Positions 8,926 through 18,611 of a stretch of 64,000 bases of DNA are shown piece after piece. Position 1 is the stretch's first letter; the number at the start of each line of letters is the position of its first letter. Made by a program: the position numbers and the translations under genes. The notes under the pieces are model-generated. The model saw only the letters and a list, made by a program, of their open reading frames with translations, made no database searches and had not been told where the DNA came from. Origin of the DNA: Aliamphritea ceti (GTDB lineage: Bacteria > Pseudomonadota > Gammaproteobacteria > Pseudomonadales > Balneatricaceae); NCBI RefSeq assembly GCF_024347215.1, contig NZ_AP025282.1, forward strand, positions 3,658,001 to 3,722,000. Reading direction: 5' to 3'.

Positions 8926-10584
8926 TCAAGCTGCCTGAGCGACTGCAGCCTGACTACGGCTAAACGCTGATAACAGTGCCTGCATAGTAGCAGCTGAAGT
9001 ATCTTCCGCGACGGCAACACCGTGGTGTAACTGCTCATCGATCATCACTTCAATACATGCCTGAGCCTGAGCCGCAGTACCAGTACCAATCGCGTGCTGA
9101 TCAAACTGCTGTACTTCAATACTGCAACTGAACCGTTGGCTCAACGCCTGACATAATGCTTCCAGCGGGCCAGTGCCCTGACCACTGAACTGGCTGTTAC
9201 CTACACTGAACTGGCCATTTACCTGGTGGTCTTCTGTATGCAGATCATAGCTGCCCAATGCCCATTCAGGATCCACAGCAACAAAGTGCTGGTCGTATAA
9301 CTCTTTAATCACCGTTGGAGATACTTCAACGCCCGAAGCTTCAGCCTCACCCTGAACCTTCTGGCTCAGTGCACCGTGCATCCACTTAGGTAATTCAATG
9401 TTGTAATCACGCTCTAACACCAGCGCTACACCACCTTTGCCGCTCTGGCTGTTAATGCGTACAACAGCTTCATATTCACGGCCAATATCACGCGGATCAA
9501 TAGGCAAGTAAGCAACATCCCACTTATCCAGACCATTGTCTGTGTGGTAGTTCATTGATTTACGGATAGCATCCTGATGGCTGCCGGAGAAAGCGGTATA
9601 TACCAATTCGCCAGCCCATGGATGACGGGCAGACACTGGCAACTCTGTGCAGTACTCCACCACTTCAATAATTTCTTTAATGTCCGAAAAATTCAGTTTC
9701 GGATCAATACCACGGGAGTAAAGGTTCATTCCCATGGTTACGATATCCATATTACCGGTACGCTCACCATTACCGATCAGCGTACCTTCGATACGGTCTG
9801 CACCGGCTAATACACCCAGTTCGGCAGCAGCAACTGCGCAACCACGGTCATTATGAGTATGTAAGCTAATACGGATATGTTCACGCTGACTAACGTTACG
9901 GCAGAAATATTCAATCTGATCAGCGAAAACATTTGGTGTCGACATCTCAACAGTCGCCGGCAAGTTAATCACCATTGGCTGACCATTCTCTGGCTGCCAT
10001 TCAGCGATAACGGCATCACAAACTTCAACCGCATAATCCATTTCGGTGCCGGTAAAACTTTCTGGCGAATACTGGAATTCCCAGTCTGTCTGCGGGTAAC
10101 GCTCAGCATAGGACTTAACCAGCTTAGCGCCCTGCACCGCAATCGCCTTAATACCTTCACGGGACTTACCAAAGACCTGCTCACGCTGAACAGTAGAAGT
10201 AGAGTTATACACGTGAACAATGGCGCGGCGTACACCTTCCAGAGACTCATAAGTACGGGAGATCAAATCTTCACGCGCCTGAGTCAGTACCTGAACAGTT
10301 ACATCTTCAGGTATACGGTCTTCTTCGATCAGCTTACGGACAAAATCAAAATCCGGCTGTGAAGCCGATGGGAAACCTACTTCGATTTCTTTGAAACCCA
10401 GCTTAACCAGCAAATCAAACATGCGGGTTTTCTGATCAACATTCATCGGATTAACCAGTGCCTGATTACCATCCCGAAGATCAACACTGCACCAGTCAGG
10501 TGAAACAGTAATTACCTGATTTGGCCAGGTACGGTCGGTTAATGCTAATGGCTCAAAAGCTTTATATTTACGATGGTCAAACAT
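8926..10584 (-). CDS. leuA: 2-isopropylmalate synthase (long, type 2 form)
   Basis: 552 residues; the size and N-terminus place it in the longer LeuA group rather than the 520-residue E. coli form. The catalytic TIM-barrel signature DLRDGNQAL is near residue 36, and the metal-binding HTHNDRG near residue 240. The C-terminal 120 residues form the LeuA regulatory (dimerisation) domain that binds leucine for feedback inhibition. It catalyses acetyl-CoA plus 2-oxoisovalerate to 2-isopropylmalate, the first committed step of leucine synthesis. GGGA lies before the ATG. It is divergent from an Lrp/AsnC-type regulator, and the 290-base gap holds a GC-rich hairpin and a short ORF that may form a leader. 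Confidence 0.95.
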   Translation of the reverse strand: MFDHRKYKAFEPLALTDRTWPNQVITVSPDWCSVDLRDGNQALVNPMNVDQKTRMFDLLVKLGFKEIEVGFPSASQPDFDFVRKLIEEDRIPEDVTVQVLTQAREDLISRTYESLEGVRRAIVHVYNSTSTVQREQVFGKSREGIKAIAVQGAKLVKSYAERYPQTDWEFQYSPESFTGTEMDYAVEVCDAVIAEWQPENGQPMVINLPATVEMSTPNVFADQIEYFCRNVSQREHIRISLHTHNDRGCAVAAAELGVLAGADRIEGTLIGNGERTGNMDIVTMGMNLYSRGIDPKLNFSDIKEIIEVVEYCTELPVSARHPWAGELVYTAFSGSHQDAIRKSMNYHTDNGLDKWDVAYLPIDPRDIGREYEAVVRINSQSGKGGVALVLERDYNIELPKWMHGALSQKVQGEAEASGVEVSPTVIKELYDQHFVAVDPEWALGSYDLHTEDHQVNGQFSVGNSQFSGQGTGPLEALCQALSQRFSCSIEVQQFDQHAIGTGTAAQAQACIEVMIDEQLHHGVAVAEDTSAATMQALLSAFSRSQAAVAQAA

Positions 10585-10680
10585 GCTGAGTTCCCAGTGT
10601 CATGCCTCGGTAAGGCGAAATTTTTTTAATTCTTGTTAAGTCTGCGAGCGGTGCTTGTGGCAACAGAGGTAGGCAGTTTT

Positions 10681-10718
10681 TAGGCCCGCCGCCGACCGGG
10701 TAAGTCACGTGGCGGGCC
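10681..10718 (-). promoter_or_regulatory. Possible leuA leader hairpin with a short upstream ORF
   Basis: On the minus strand, AGGCCCGCC pairs exactly with GGCGGGCCT around a 20-base loop, about 100 bases before leuA. A 16-codon ORF (starting with ATG at about 10756 and encoding MSYRMTGRSLFSVRPAT) runs into the first arm of this stem. The peptide has one leucine only, so classical leucine-codon attenuation is not obvious. No T-run follows the hairpin. A leader function is inference. Confidence 0.35.
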
Positions 10719-10811
10719 TGACCGAAAACAGGGATCGTCCCGTCATTCGATAAGACATAGTGTAAACATTGCTGAGCGCAATTACTGTGCGCAATAACGG
10801 TGATTAAAACT

Positions 10812-10823
10812 AATTGCGCAATT
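10812..10823. promoter_or_regulatory. AATTGCGCAATT palindrome, candidate Lrp/AsnC operator
   Basis: A perfect 12-base palindrome lies 52 bases before the Lrp/AsnC-type gene. Related TTGCGC or GCGCAA half-sites recur at about 10775-10800 and 10857-10866. Spaced repeats of one palindrome between leuA and an Lrp-type gene fit autoregulation and leuA control by that protein, but this is inferred from position only. Confidence 0.4.
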
Positions 10824-10875
10824 TTTATAAATAAAATACGCTTAATGCATACAAATAATTGCGCGGCAGATAAAA

Positions 10876-11367
10876 ATGCGTACAACCAATATCAGTTTAG
10901 ACCCGTTTGATATAAAAATATTGCGCGAATTACAGCGTGACGCTAACCAGTCAAATCAAGAACTTGCTGAAAAGGTAGGTCTTACAGCAGCGCCCTGCTC
11001 CCGCCGGGTTAAACAGCTGGAAGAATCCGGCGTAATCCAGCAAAAAGTCGTGCGTATCGATGAACGGGCGGTCAATCTGGACCTTATCGCCATCCTGCAT
11101 ATCAGCATGGATAAGCACATCCCGGAACGTTTTGAAGAGTTTGAAGCGACTATTAATCGCTTTCCTGAAGTCATGGAATGTTACCTGATCACCGGACATG
11201 ACGCGGATTATCAATTAAAAGTCGCGGTACCGGATATGGACCGCTACCACGATATTCTGCTCGGTAAGATCACCCGGATACGGGGCGTGACTGGTGTAAA
11301 GTCTGCTTTCATCATGCGTAAGATTGTCGATACAACCTCAGTACCACTGGATTACATCCAGCCCTGA
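10876..11367 (+). CDS. Lrp/AsnC-family transcriptional regulator
   Basis: 163 residues, the standard size for the family. The N-terminal winged helix-turn-helix contains ILRELQRDANQSNQELAEKVGLT, followed by RRVKQLEESGVI. The C-terminal half is the RAM/ligand-binding domain with YLITGHDADYQLKVAVPD and GVTGVKSAFIMR. Such proteins sense amino acids and regulate their metabolism. It is divergent from leuA, so leucine or another branched-chain amino acid is a plausible effector, but this is not shown by the sequence. AATTGCGC-type palindromes lie just upstream. Confidence 0.9.
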   Translation: MRTTNISLDPFDIKILRELQRDANQSNQELAEKVGLTAAPCSRRVKQLEESGVIQQKVVRIDERAVNLDLIAILHISMDKHIPERFEEFEATINRFPEVMECYLITGHDADYQLKVAVPDMDRYHDILLGKITRIRGVTGVKSAFIMRKIVDTTSVPLDYIQP

Positions 11368-11384
11368 ATAAAACTCTATTCACA

Positions 11385-11415
11385 AAAAAAGGCGGCCCTC
11401 AGGCCGCCGTTTTTC
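11385..11415. terminator. Bidirectional Rho-independent terminator
   Basis: GGCGGCC and GGCCGCC flank a 4-base loop, with an A-run before and a T-run after. It serves the Lrp/AsnC gene and the convergent Sel1-repeat gene. Confidence 0.9.
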
Positions 11416-11431
11416 TTAACACCTTAAAGCT

Positions 11432-12535
11432 CTATGATTTAGTCGGTGTATAAATATCCTGCAAAACAGATAACTGGCGAATCCAGCCACCTTCGGCAAC
11501 AACAGCCGGTAACTGCGATTCCATGCCACGTTTAGCGGCACCATAGCTATCGAACTGATGGCTATAGAGCACAACGTATACAGGCCCCAAAACAGTCACA
11601 CTGCGATAGTAATCAACCTTGCCTTCAAGACGATTAGCCTGCAAAAACTCAGTCATTGCAGGCTTATCTTTAAACTGTGCCAGCTGCAAAACAAAATTCT
11701 GCTTTGGCTGACTAAACAGCCAGTCACTGGTTTTGAGACCTGGCGCTGCAGAAAACCCTGCCGATGCCGGCTGACCAGCAGCTGTCGGGCCATAAAGATT
11801 TAACAGTCGCTCTGAAATAGCCGTATATAACACATCAGCTTTTTTATGGCCTGCAGCTTTGCTTCGCTGCGCATACTCCAGCGCCTGGGGCAGATCTGCA
11901 TCAACCTGCTCACCATTAAAATAAATAGCGGCCAGGTTATACAACGCGTCCGGGTTTTCCTGCACAGCAGCCTTCTGATACCAGCTCAGGCTGGCATCAT
12001 GGTCTTTACCGGCTAACAAAATTGCCAGTGTAACCTGTGCATCCTGATGACCCGACCGGGCTGCCAAACGCAACCAGCGCTCACCAAGACCTAAGTCTTG
12101 TTTTACACCACTGCCCTTCAGCAACATTTGTCCCAGTTTGAACTGGCTTTCAGACATATTGCCAGAAGCCGCCTGCCGGTAATATCCTACTGCCTGAGGT
12201 AAGTTTTGCTCTACCCCCCTACCATGTTCATAAGCAACGCCCAGATAATATGCTGCCGGCGTGTAGCCTGCCGCCACGGACTGAGTTAACAGCTCAACAG
12301 ATTTAATCTGATCGCCGTCACGGCCCAGGCTTTCACCATAGATCCGCCCCATGGCAAACAAACCCTGGGCATCACCGGCATCTGCCAGTTTGGAACAAAT
12401 CGTGTTGGCCGCAGCATAATCTTCATGGTTCAGGCGATCCAGGCACGCCGGCGCCTGTGGATCATGATCTGCCAGCACCGAAGCAGAGCTAACTGACAAC
12501 AGTGCACTGAGTAATAAATATTTCTTAGCAAACAT
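11432..12535 (-). CDS. Sel1-repeat protein with SPOR-like C-terminus (paralogue 1)
   Basis: 367 residues. A cleavable signal peptide (to about residue 23) is followed by five or so Sel1/TPR-like repeats of about 36 residues, recognisable as A-x-Y-x-LG-x-x-Y-x-x-G-x-G-V-x-Q. The last 85 residues (from NFVLQLAQFKDK to GGWIRQLSVLQ) have the look of a SPOR peptidoglycan-binding domain, with the YYR and YVVLY strands. Start is ATG at 12535 with GGGAG seven bases upstream. It is the last of three tandem paralogues. The envelope location and a role in peptidoglycan or septal scaffolding are inferred from the two domain types. Confidence 0.8.
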   Translation of the reverse strand: MFAKKYLLLSALLSVSSASVLADHDPQAPACLDRLNHEDYAAANTICSKLADAGDAQGLFAMGRIYGESLGRDGDQIKSVELLTQSVAAGYTPAAYYLGVAYEHGRGVEQNLPQAVGYYRQAASGNMSESQFKLGQMLLKGSGVKQDLGLGERWLRLAARSGHQDAQVTLAILLAGKDHDASLSWYQKAAVQENPDALYNLAAIYFNGEQVDADLPQALEYAQRSKAAGHKKADVLYTAISERLLNLYGPTAAGQPASAGFSAAPGLKTSDWLFSQPKQNFVLQLAQFKDKPAMTEFLQANRLEGKVDYYRSVTVLGPVYVVLYSHQFDSYGAAKRGMESQLPAVVAEGGWIRQLSVLQDIYTPTKS

Positions 12536-12638
12536 CACAATCTCCCTAACCGATACCTACGGCCAAATCCCTGGCCGACAAACCGGAATTTTCTCTGAAT
12601 AATGACAGCGTTAAACTGACTAAAAAAATACGTTCTGG

Positions 12639-13979
12639 TTAACTTTCACCGTTCGGTGCGACGTAATCTGCCTGCAAGGTAGAAAAACGCCGGTACCAGA
12701 CACCCTTCTGAACACCATCAGACAATACCTGACGTGCGATCTCTTTCGACTTAGTTACCGTTTCGTAGTTGCGGTGATACAACAACACGTACACTAACCC
12801 TGCCCGGGTGCGGGCCCTATAATAATCAACCTGATTCTGTAAGCTATATTTTTCGATATAACGGCTAATCGCAGCTTTCTCTGTAATCTGTGCTAACTGC
12901 ATAACAATTCGCTGATCCGGCTGATTCATTAACCATTTTTTATCACGCAATGTAGCGGCTATCTGTTGAGGTGCAGCAGGCTTAGATGCTTTCTTTACTG
13001 GCTGTTTGCTAACCTCAGATGCCTTCTTTGCACTTACAGCCTTCTTGGTGCTGACAACCGGTTTAGCCACAACCGCTTTTTTCGCAGCCGTCTGAGCAGT
13101 TAATTGTTTATTGGCAGATTTTTCAACAGCCTTCTGTTTAGTAACAGGCTGACTGTTCTGCTGCACAGCCGGCTCTATAGGTTCCGGTGCTGATTCAATA
13201 ACCGGCGCAGTATTCACAGCCAAAGCATTGGTTTCAGCCAAACGGTCTTCAAGCTTCTCTACTAAGCGTTTACTACTATGCCGACCTAAACTAAAACTTT
13301 GTTTCGCCAAACGCAGGGCTTTACCTAAATCAACCTGCTCACCAAGTTTACCTTCAGCGTAAATATCAGCCATCTGATACAGAGCAAAGGCATTGTTCTG
13401 TTCTGCTGCCTGCTGATACCAGTGTAATGCCTGCTTATCCTCTGCAGTCGCCTGTAAAATAGCCAGCGTTACCTGAGCATTAGGATCACCACCAATGGCT
13501 GACTTTTCCAACCATTCCTGCGCCTGCTGATAGTTGGCAGTAACACCGTCACCTTTCAGCAGCATTACACCTGTTTTTAGCTGACTTTCAATATGACCGG
13601 CTTCGGCACCACGCTGATACCAGCTAAAAGCTTCAGGAAGGTTTTGTTCTACAACTTCACCACTTTCATATAAAGCAGCAAGGTTGTAACAGGCTGGACC
13701 GTAATCAGCTTCCGCTGCAACTTTCAGCCATACAAGTGCCTGGCTGACATCGGCCTTAGCCCCGCCCAGTCCACGTGCATGTAAATTAGACATTACAAAG
13801 CTGGCGACTGCACCACCATCATCCGCTAATGCTTTACAGGCGGGATAAGCACTGGCATAACGGCCATCCTTATACAGTTGCTGACATTTGCTTTCAGCAT
13901 CATCAGCTGAATAAACAGCAGTACTGCCTGCTGCTACCAGCACGAACATCAGAAAATTGGAAAACTGCTGTTTTATCAT
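12639..13979 (-). CDS. Sel1-repeat protein with SPOR-like C-terminus (paralogue 2)
   Basis: 446 residues: signal peptide, Sel1 repeats to about residue 225, a 100-residue Ala/Lys/Pro/Val-rich linker (repeated KKAV, KKAS, KPVV), then a SPOR-like domain from QRIVMQLAQITEK to GVWYRRFSTLQ. The linker is of the kind that spans periplasm or peptidoglycan. The same C-terminal pattern, ending WxRxxSTLQ or WIRQLSVLQ, occurs in both neighbours, so the trio arose by duplication. AGGG lies seven bases before the ATG. Confidence 0.8.
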   Translation of the reverse strand: MIKQQFSNFLMFVLVAAGSTAVYSADDAESKCQQLYKDGRYASAYPACKALADDGGAVASFVMSNLHARGLGGAKADVSQALVWLKVAAEADYGPACYNLAALYESGEVVEQNLPEAFSWYQRGAEAGHIESQLKTGVMLLKGDGVTANYQQAQEWLEKSAIGGDPNAQVTLAILQATAEDKQALHWYQQAAEQNNAFALYQMADIYAEGKLGEQVDLGKALRLAKQSFSLGRHSSKRLVEKLEDRLAETNALAVNTAPVIESAPEPIEPAVQQNSQPVTKQKAVEKSANKQLTAQTAAKKAVVAKPVVSTKKAVSAKKASEVSKQPVKKASKPAAPQQIAATLRDKKWLMNQPDQRIVMQLAQITEKAAISRYIEKYSLQNQVDYYRARTRAGLVYVLLYHRNYETVTKSKEIARQVLSDGVQKGVWYRRFSTLQADYVAPNGES

Positions 13980-14079
13980 CTCATTACCCTGTGCGACCGC
14001 CGGCGACGATAGATTCAGTTCAAGAGTTCAGAAAGCGATATACGATACCTATGTGACATCCAGAACGCACATCTTTTTT

Positions 14080-15885
14080 CTATTCGGCAGGAGGTAATGA
14101 ACCGGGAGTTCTGTATAACTTTTGCAAAGTACTGTACTGACGAACCCAGTGACTTCGCCGCGCTTTACGGGGCAATTTAGCCAATGCTTTCTTCGCTGCT
14201 GCAACAGTTTCGTATTCGCCGTATACCAGAACATAGTAAAGACCTGCATCTCGCTGGGTGCGATAAAAATGCCAACCTTTTACACTTTTCAGACCGGCAC
14301 GGCGAATGTACTTCTCCATGCCTTCTTTAAACTCACCGTTTGTCAGCTGAATAACATAACGCTCAGCAGGCTGCTTCATCAGCCAGCCATCCGCTTCCAT
14401 CCCATAAGGGCCAGACTCTTTCTCCATCAAGGGCTCAACGGGTGTAACAACAGGCAATTGCTTAGTAGATTCTTCATCCGCAGCATTCACTGCTTCAACT
14501 GAAGTTACAGCCAGCGTAATAGTTTCATTGTCAGTCGGTTTGACTGACTCTGTATCTTCCGTCACAGCACTTACCGCAACCGTGCTGGCACTGGCTGCCG
14601 GCGGTGCAGATTCCGTTATTTGTGTCAGCGTATCAGCACTCACCTCAACAGAAGCTAAAGCCAGTAAGGCTTTTGGTTCGTCCGGTGAAGAAGCAACATC
14701 TACTACTTCCTGACCGGCCGCGCCATTATCGGCTGACTGTTTTTCTGCTGCAGCAACAAGAATATTTTCCTGGGCAGCCGAAGCAGACGCTTCAGTAGCT
14801 GAGTTTTGAGCAACATTTTTTTCAGAATCAGGCACAACGGATGCTGCAGACTCTTCAGACACAGCAGCTACAGTGACAGAAGCATCTGCTGCTTTTGTAA
14901 GTTCTAAATCGACAGGACTGTTATTAACAGTTTGTTCTTCAGTAGCATCAAGCCCTGCAGCACTGTCAGCAATTACAAGCTCCGCAATCACTGGCTCTGC
15001 ACTGACAACCTCTGTACCTTCAGGCTTCAGCTCTGCAACAATTTCAGCCCGTAAAGCTTGGGAAGAATAATTACCAGACTCAATAGCTTCATCCACCAGC
15101 GCCAGTGCTTTAGGTAAATCCCGCTCGACACCCTGACCGCTGAAATAAATTAAAGCCAGATTTTGCTTAGCAGATACATTGCCCTGATCAGCCGAACGCT
15201 GATACCAGCGCGCACTATCCTGTGGATCAATCTCAGCCAGCATTACGCCCAGCGCCAACTGGGCATTATGATTTCCGGCTTCTGCTGATTTACGAATCCA
15301 GTGCTGGGCCTGAACACGGTCAGCTTTAACGCCACGGCCTTCAAAAAACATTGTTCCCAAACGCAACTGTGCATCCGGCAAACCCTGAGCAGCTGCACGT
15401 TTATACCAGGCATATGCTTGCTGAATATTCTGTTTAACGCCGTAGCCGCCTTCATACATTGCGCCTAAACTGCGCTGGGCTTTCGCGTGATGGGCCTGAG
15501 CGGCCTGAGTATACCAACGGACTGCCTGAGTATTATCCTGCTCCAGCCCCTGACCTAACTGATAAGCCAGGGCCAGTCTGTAAGCGGCCTCAGCATGGCC
15601 ATTTTCTGCAGCTATTTTATCCCAGAAAATACCACGCTGATCGCCAGCGTCAGTACCTTCCTGATAATAAATTGTCGCCAGAATAAAAGCCGCACGGGCA
15701 TCATTCTGTTCTGCCAGCCCCTGGCAAGTCTGCTGAGCAGTAACTAAATCACGCTCAGAGTAAGACTGGTAACAATCAGCTTGTTGTGCCGCTTCCAGCG
15801 ACAAAGGCATTCCACACACCAAAGGAATCATCCATGGAGCGGAAGGCTTAAACATCCGTTGTATAGCAACTTTAATAGCAGCCAT
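14080..15885 (-). CDS. Sel1-repeat protein with SPOR-like C-terminus (paralogue 3, longest)
   Basis: 601 residues. An N-terminal hydrophobic stretch (signal peptide, cleaved perhaps near residue 33) precedes seven or so Sel1 repeats to residue 280. A long acidic Ala/Ser/Val/Glu-rich linker of about 220 residues follows, then the SPOR-like domain from ERYVIQLTNGEFKEG to SHWVRQYSTLQK. This linker is acidic while that of the middle paralogue is basic. First gene of the trio; GGAA lies seven bases before the ATG. Function is inferred only from domains. Confidence 0.8.
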   Translation of the reverse strand: MAAIKVAIQRMFKPSAPWMIPLVCGMPLSLEAAQQADCYQSYSERDLVTAQQTCQGLAEQNDARAAFILATIYYQEGTDAGDQRGIFWDKIAAENGHAEAAYRLALAYQLGQGLEQDNTQAVRWYTQAAQAHHAKAQRSLGAMYEGGYGVKQNIQQAYAWYKRAAAQGLPDAQLRLGTMFFEGRGVKADRVQAQHWIRKSAEAGNHNAQLALGVMLAEIDPQDSARWYQRSADQGNVSAKQNLALIYFSGQGVERDLPKALALVDEAIESGNYSSQALRAEIVAELKPEGTEVVSAEPVIAELVIADSAAGLDATEEQTVNNSPVDLELTKAADASVTVAAVSEESAASVVPDSEKNVAQNSATEASASAAQENILVAAAEKQSADNGAAGQEVVDVASSPDEPKALLALASVEVSADTLTQITESAPPAASASTVAVSAVTEDTESVKPTDNETITLAVTSVEAVNAADEESTKQLPVVTPVEPLMEKESGPYGMEADGWLMKQPAERYVIQLTNGEFKEGMEKYIRRAGLKSVKGWHFYRTQRDAGLYYVLVYGEYETVAAAKKALAKLPRKARRSHWVRQYSTLQKLYRTPGSLPPAE

Positions 15886-16194
15886 TGATCATTTCCGTAT
15901 TACTGTTCTGTTTGCATCATCAGTGATGATAACCGGTATAAGAATATCTAAGATTGAAAGCGAGCTGTCGGTATAACCGCAGCACAACTTTATTGCAGAT
16001 AAATCCCTGCTGTGAACTGTTGCTATAAACCAACACATAGAATCAATGTATCAATTATTCATCAACAACTTAGCACAACATCAAAAATCTCTGCAGATGA
16101 TACCACAACAGGTAAATATAAGGGGAATGGCTGTTTACGACATATGACCAAATAGCCATGACAGGAAAGCTGATTACAAGTAGTGATTCAATAG
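15886..16194. other. Intergenic stretch, no gene seen
   Basis: About 310 AT-rich bases between the first Sel1 gene and the TRAP permease, both on the minus strand. No ORF with a ribosome-binding site was found. It must hold the promoter of the Sel1 trio, but no confident -35/-10 pair can be picked. Confidence 0.5.
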
Positions 16195-16229
16195 AAAAAA
16201 CTGCCCCGCCAGTACGGGACGGAGCAGTT
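16195..16229 (-). terminator. Rho-independent terminator after the TRAP permease
   Basis: On the minus strand AACTGC and GCAGTT form the base of a stem with further GC pairs inside, followed by six Ts. It lies 12 bases after the permease stop. Confidence 0.75.
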
Positions 16230-16240
16230 GGACCTGTCTG

Positions 16241-18412
16241 TCAGTCAGTGCTGACGGACCTGTTTCGACGTGAGTAGATAAAGATGGCAATAAATACTGC
16301 AACAGCGCTGAAATTGATAATCAGATTACCGTGAGGCCAGAGCATCGCACCCCCCGCAACACCACTGGTTATACGTAATACCGGGTTTAACGGACTTTCC
16401 AGATACCCTTCCATACACCCTACCAGCGCATAAATGCCAAATACCGAGAAAGCAAAAATACTCAGCACCTCAGTGGCGGTACCACCAATGAAAGGCGTAT
16501 AAGCCAGCAACACCGGCACAATATACAGACCTTTGGCTACCTTCCAGGCAGTAAATCCGGTTGCCATGGGCGGTGTCCGGGCAATCGCCGCCGCAGCAAA
16601 CGCAGTCAGACATACCGGCGGAGTGACGTTGCTGTCCTGAGAAAGCCAGAAAATAATCATGTGCGCGGAAACCAGCAACATAGCCAACACTTCAGGTGCC
16701 AGTGCCTGCTCTAATAACTGGGCTTTAAAATCACCAGGTACCATAGCTAACAGCTGTTGAGCCTGCACTTCAGACATTGGCTCGGCTAACAGTGCAACCT
16801 TTTCGGGAGCAATTAACAGAAAGATTGTCCTGGCTGTTTCCGGCAAATTACCTGTCACCAGCAGATCCACCAACTGCATCTCTGCAATCAGGTTATACAG
16901 TGCCGGTGCCGATAAGGTCGCCAGTACAATATATGACGCCGTCACCGGCAGCCCCATCCCCAGAATCAGTGACGCTAACGCGACCAGAACCAGAGTAATC
17001 ATCAGACTGCCACCAGCCCATTCAGCCACCATCAACGAGAAAGTATTACCTATCCCGGTCATCGCAACCACATTCACCACTAATCCCACAGCAACCAGTA
17101 ACATTGCTGTTGTCGCCATATTCTTAGAACCCTGAGCAAGTGCGTCCAGAACATCCTTAAAGTTCATCGGATGCTTGGATAACCATGAAGCGGCAATCAC
17201 CGAAATCGTTGAGATACCAGCGGCATAAGTAGGCGTAAAGTTATTTACCAGCAAAGTAACCAGCACCACCAGTGGCAACAAATAATGCCAGCCCTCTTTC
17301 AACACCTGGCCAACCGGCCGGGTATCCAGCTCAACAGACTGAGCATGGCTACGCATCGCTTCTACCCGAACAAAAAAGCCTACCGATAGGAAGTAGAGTA
17401 ACGCCGGTAAAGCTGCCACCGCGATAATGTCCACATAAGGCACCTGAGTGTAAGACGCCATAATAAAAGCACCTGCACCCATTACCGGAGGCATTAACTG
17501 TCCGCCGGTCGAAGCGGCAGCCTCAACGCCAGCCGCAAAGCGTGCCGGAAAGCCCGCCCGGCGCATCAGAGGAATGGTAATAACACCGGTAGACACAGTA
17601 TTGGCAACCGAAGAGCCTGACACAGAGCCCATCAAGCCTGAACCCAGCACTGCCACAAAGCCCGGCCCACCAACAAAGCGGCCTGCGGCACAACGGGATA
17701 ACTCAATAATGAAATCGCCGGCACCAGACTTCACCAAAAAAGCCCCGAACAGAATAAACATAAAGACGTAAGACCAGGATATTCGGGCTATCTGGCCAAA
17801 CATTCCCTCGGTGGAGAAATAGCTCCGGTACAGCACCGTCTCCAGTGACAGACCCGGGAAACCAAAAATGCCGTCGATATATGGGCCCCACCAAAACACA
17901 TACGTCAGGGCAACCACTATCATTGAGGGAATAAACCAGCCTGTGGTTCGCCGCGCCATTTCCAACGCAATAAAAATTGCCGCGATAGAGAACACCCAGT
18001 CACTGACCACAAAAGTAACACCGCGGTCATAGAGGGCATCCTCAAAGCCAATCAGGTAGGCTGCACACACCACAGCAGCTAATCCCAATAAACAATCCAG
18101 CAGCAAAAACCAGCGCCTGCTGGCAGCCGTTTTCCCCTGCATGACAGGTACCATCAGCGCACAAAGCAAGGCAAAGCCTGCGAAATGAATAGACGCTACC
18201 CATAGCTCGGGCAAGGTACCTATTGTATTGAAGTAGATATGCATAATGGCAAAGGCAACACCCAGCCAGTAAATGCTCTTACCAGCGGCAGAGTCGTCCG
18301 GCCGCTTGGTCAGCTCCATCGACTGAAGCTTTGCTGCTGTTTCAGCATCCGTTGGCCCAGCAGATTTCTGTTCAGCAACGCCCTGCTCAGCCGTATTGTT
18401 TAAGGTACTCAT
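16241..18412 (-). CDS. TRAP transporter fused permease (DctQM, 4TM/12TM type)
   Basis: 723 residues with about 16 membrane segments. The first third is the small-permease (DctQ-like) part plus linker and the rest is the DctM-like channel with motifs such as GLMGSVSGSSVANTVSTG and TPPVCLTAFAAAAIARTPP. Fused permeases of this type work with TAXI-type binding proteins, and one lies 200 bases upstream. The complex imports an organic acid or similar solute using the sodium gradient; the substrate is unknown. It is probably co-transcribed from a sigma-54 promoter in front of the binding-protein gene. Confidence 0.9.
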   Translation of the reverse strand: MSTLNNTAEQGVAEQKSAGPTDAETAAKLQSMELTKRPDDSAAGKSIYWLGVAFAIMHIYFNTIGTLPELWVASIHFAGFALLCALMVPVMQGKTAASRRWFLLLDCLLGLAAVVCAAYLIGFEDALYDRGVTFVVSDWVFSIAAIFIALEMARRTTGWFIPSMIVVALTYVFWWGPYIDGIFGFPGLSLETVLYRSYFSTEGMFGQIARISWSYVFMFILFGAFLVKSGAGDFIIELSRCAAGRFVGGPGFVAVLGSGLMGSVSGSSVANTVSTGVITIPLMRRAGFPARFAAGVEAAASTGGQLMPPVMGAGAFIMASYTQVPYVDIIAVAALPALLYFLSVGFFVRVEAMRSHAQSVELDTRPVGQVLKEGWHYLLPLVVLVTLLVNNFTPTYAAGISTISVIAASWLSKHPMNFKDVLDALAQGSKNMATTAMLLVAVGLVVNVVAMTGIGNTFSLMVAEWAGGSLMITLVLVALASLILGMGLPVTASYIVLATLSAPALYNLIAEMQLVDLLVTGNLPETARTIFLLIAPEKVALLAEPMSEVQAQQLLAMVPGDFKAQLLEQALAPEVLAMLLVSAHMIIFWLSQDSNVTPPVCLTAFAAAAIARTPPMATGFTAWKVAKGLYIVPVLLAYTPFIGGTATEVLSIFAFSVFGIYALVGCMEGYLESPLNPVLRITSGVAGGAMLWPHGNLIINFSAVAVFIAIFIYSRRNRSVSTD

Positions 18413-18611
18413 AAGAAAATCCTACGCACGATCACCCGCCTGCTACATTTGCCCAGGGCAAATATCAGAAACCACAGGAATAAGTGTAAATATCGGAGGC
18501 CGGCCAGAGCTATCGCCTCTCTGATAACTCTGACCGGTAGGCACTGAGATCCCAGTGCCAGACTGACTGCATCGCTATGTATCGGCGTGCACTCAGTCAG
18601 CTAGCAAGATC

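Noticed and set aside
10577..10885. 102-codon minus-strand ORF upstream of leuA
   Set aside because: It crosses the promoter region and hairpin, has no homology, and overlaps the divergent regulator start. A short internal leader ORF is more plausible.
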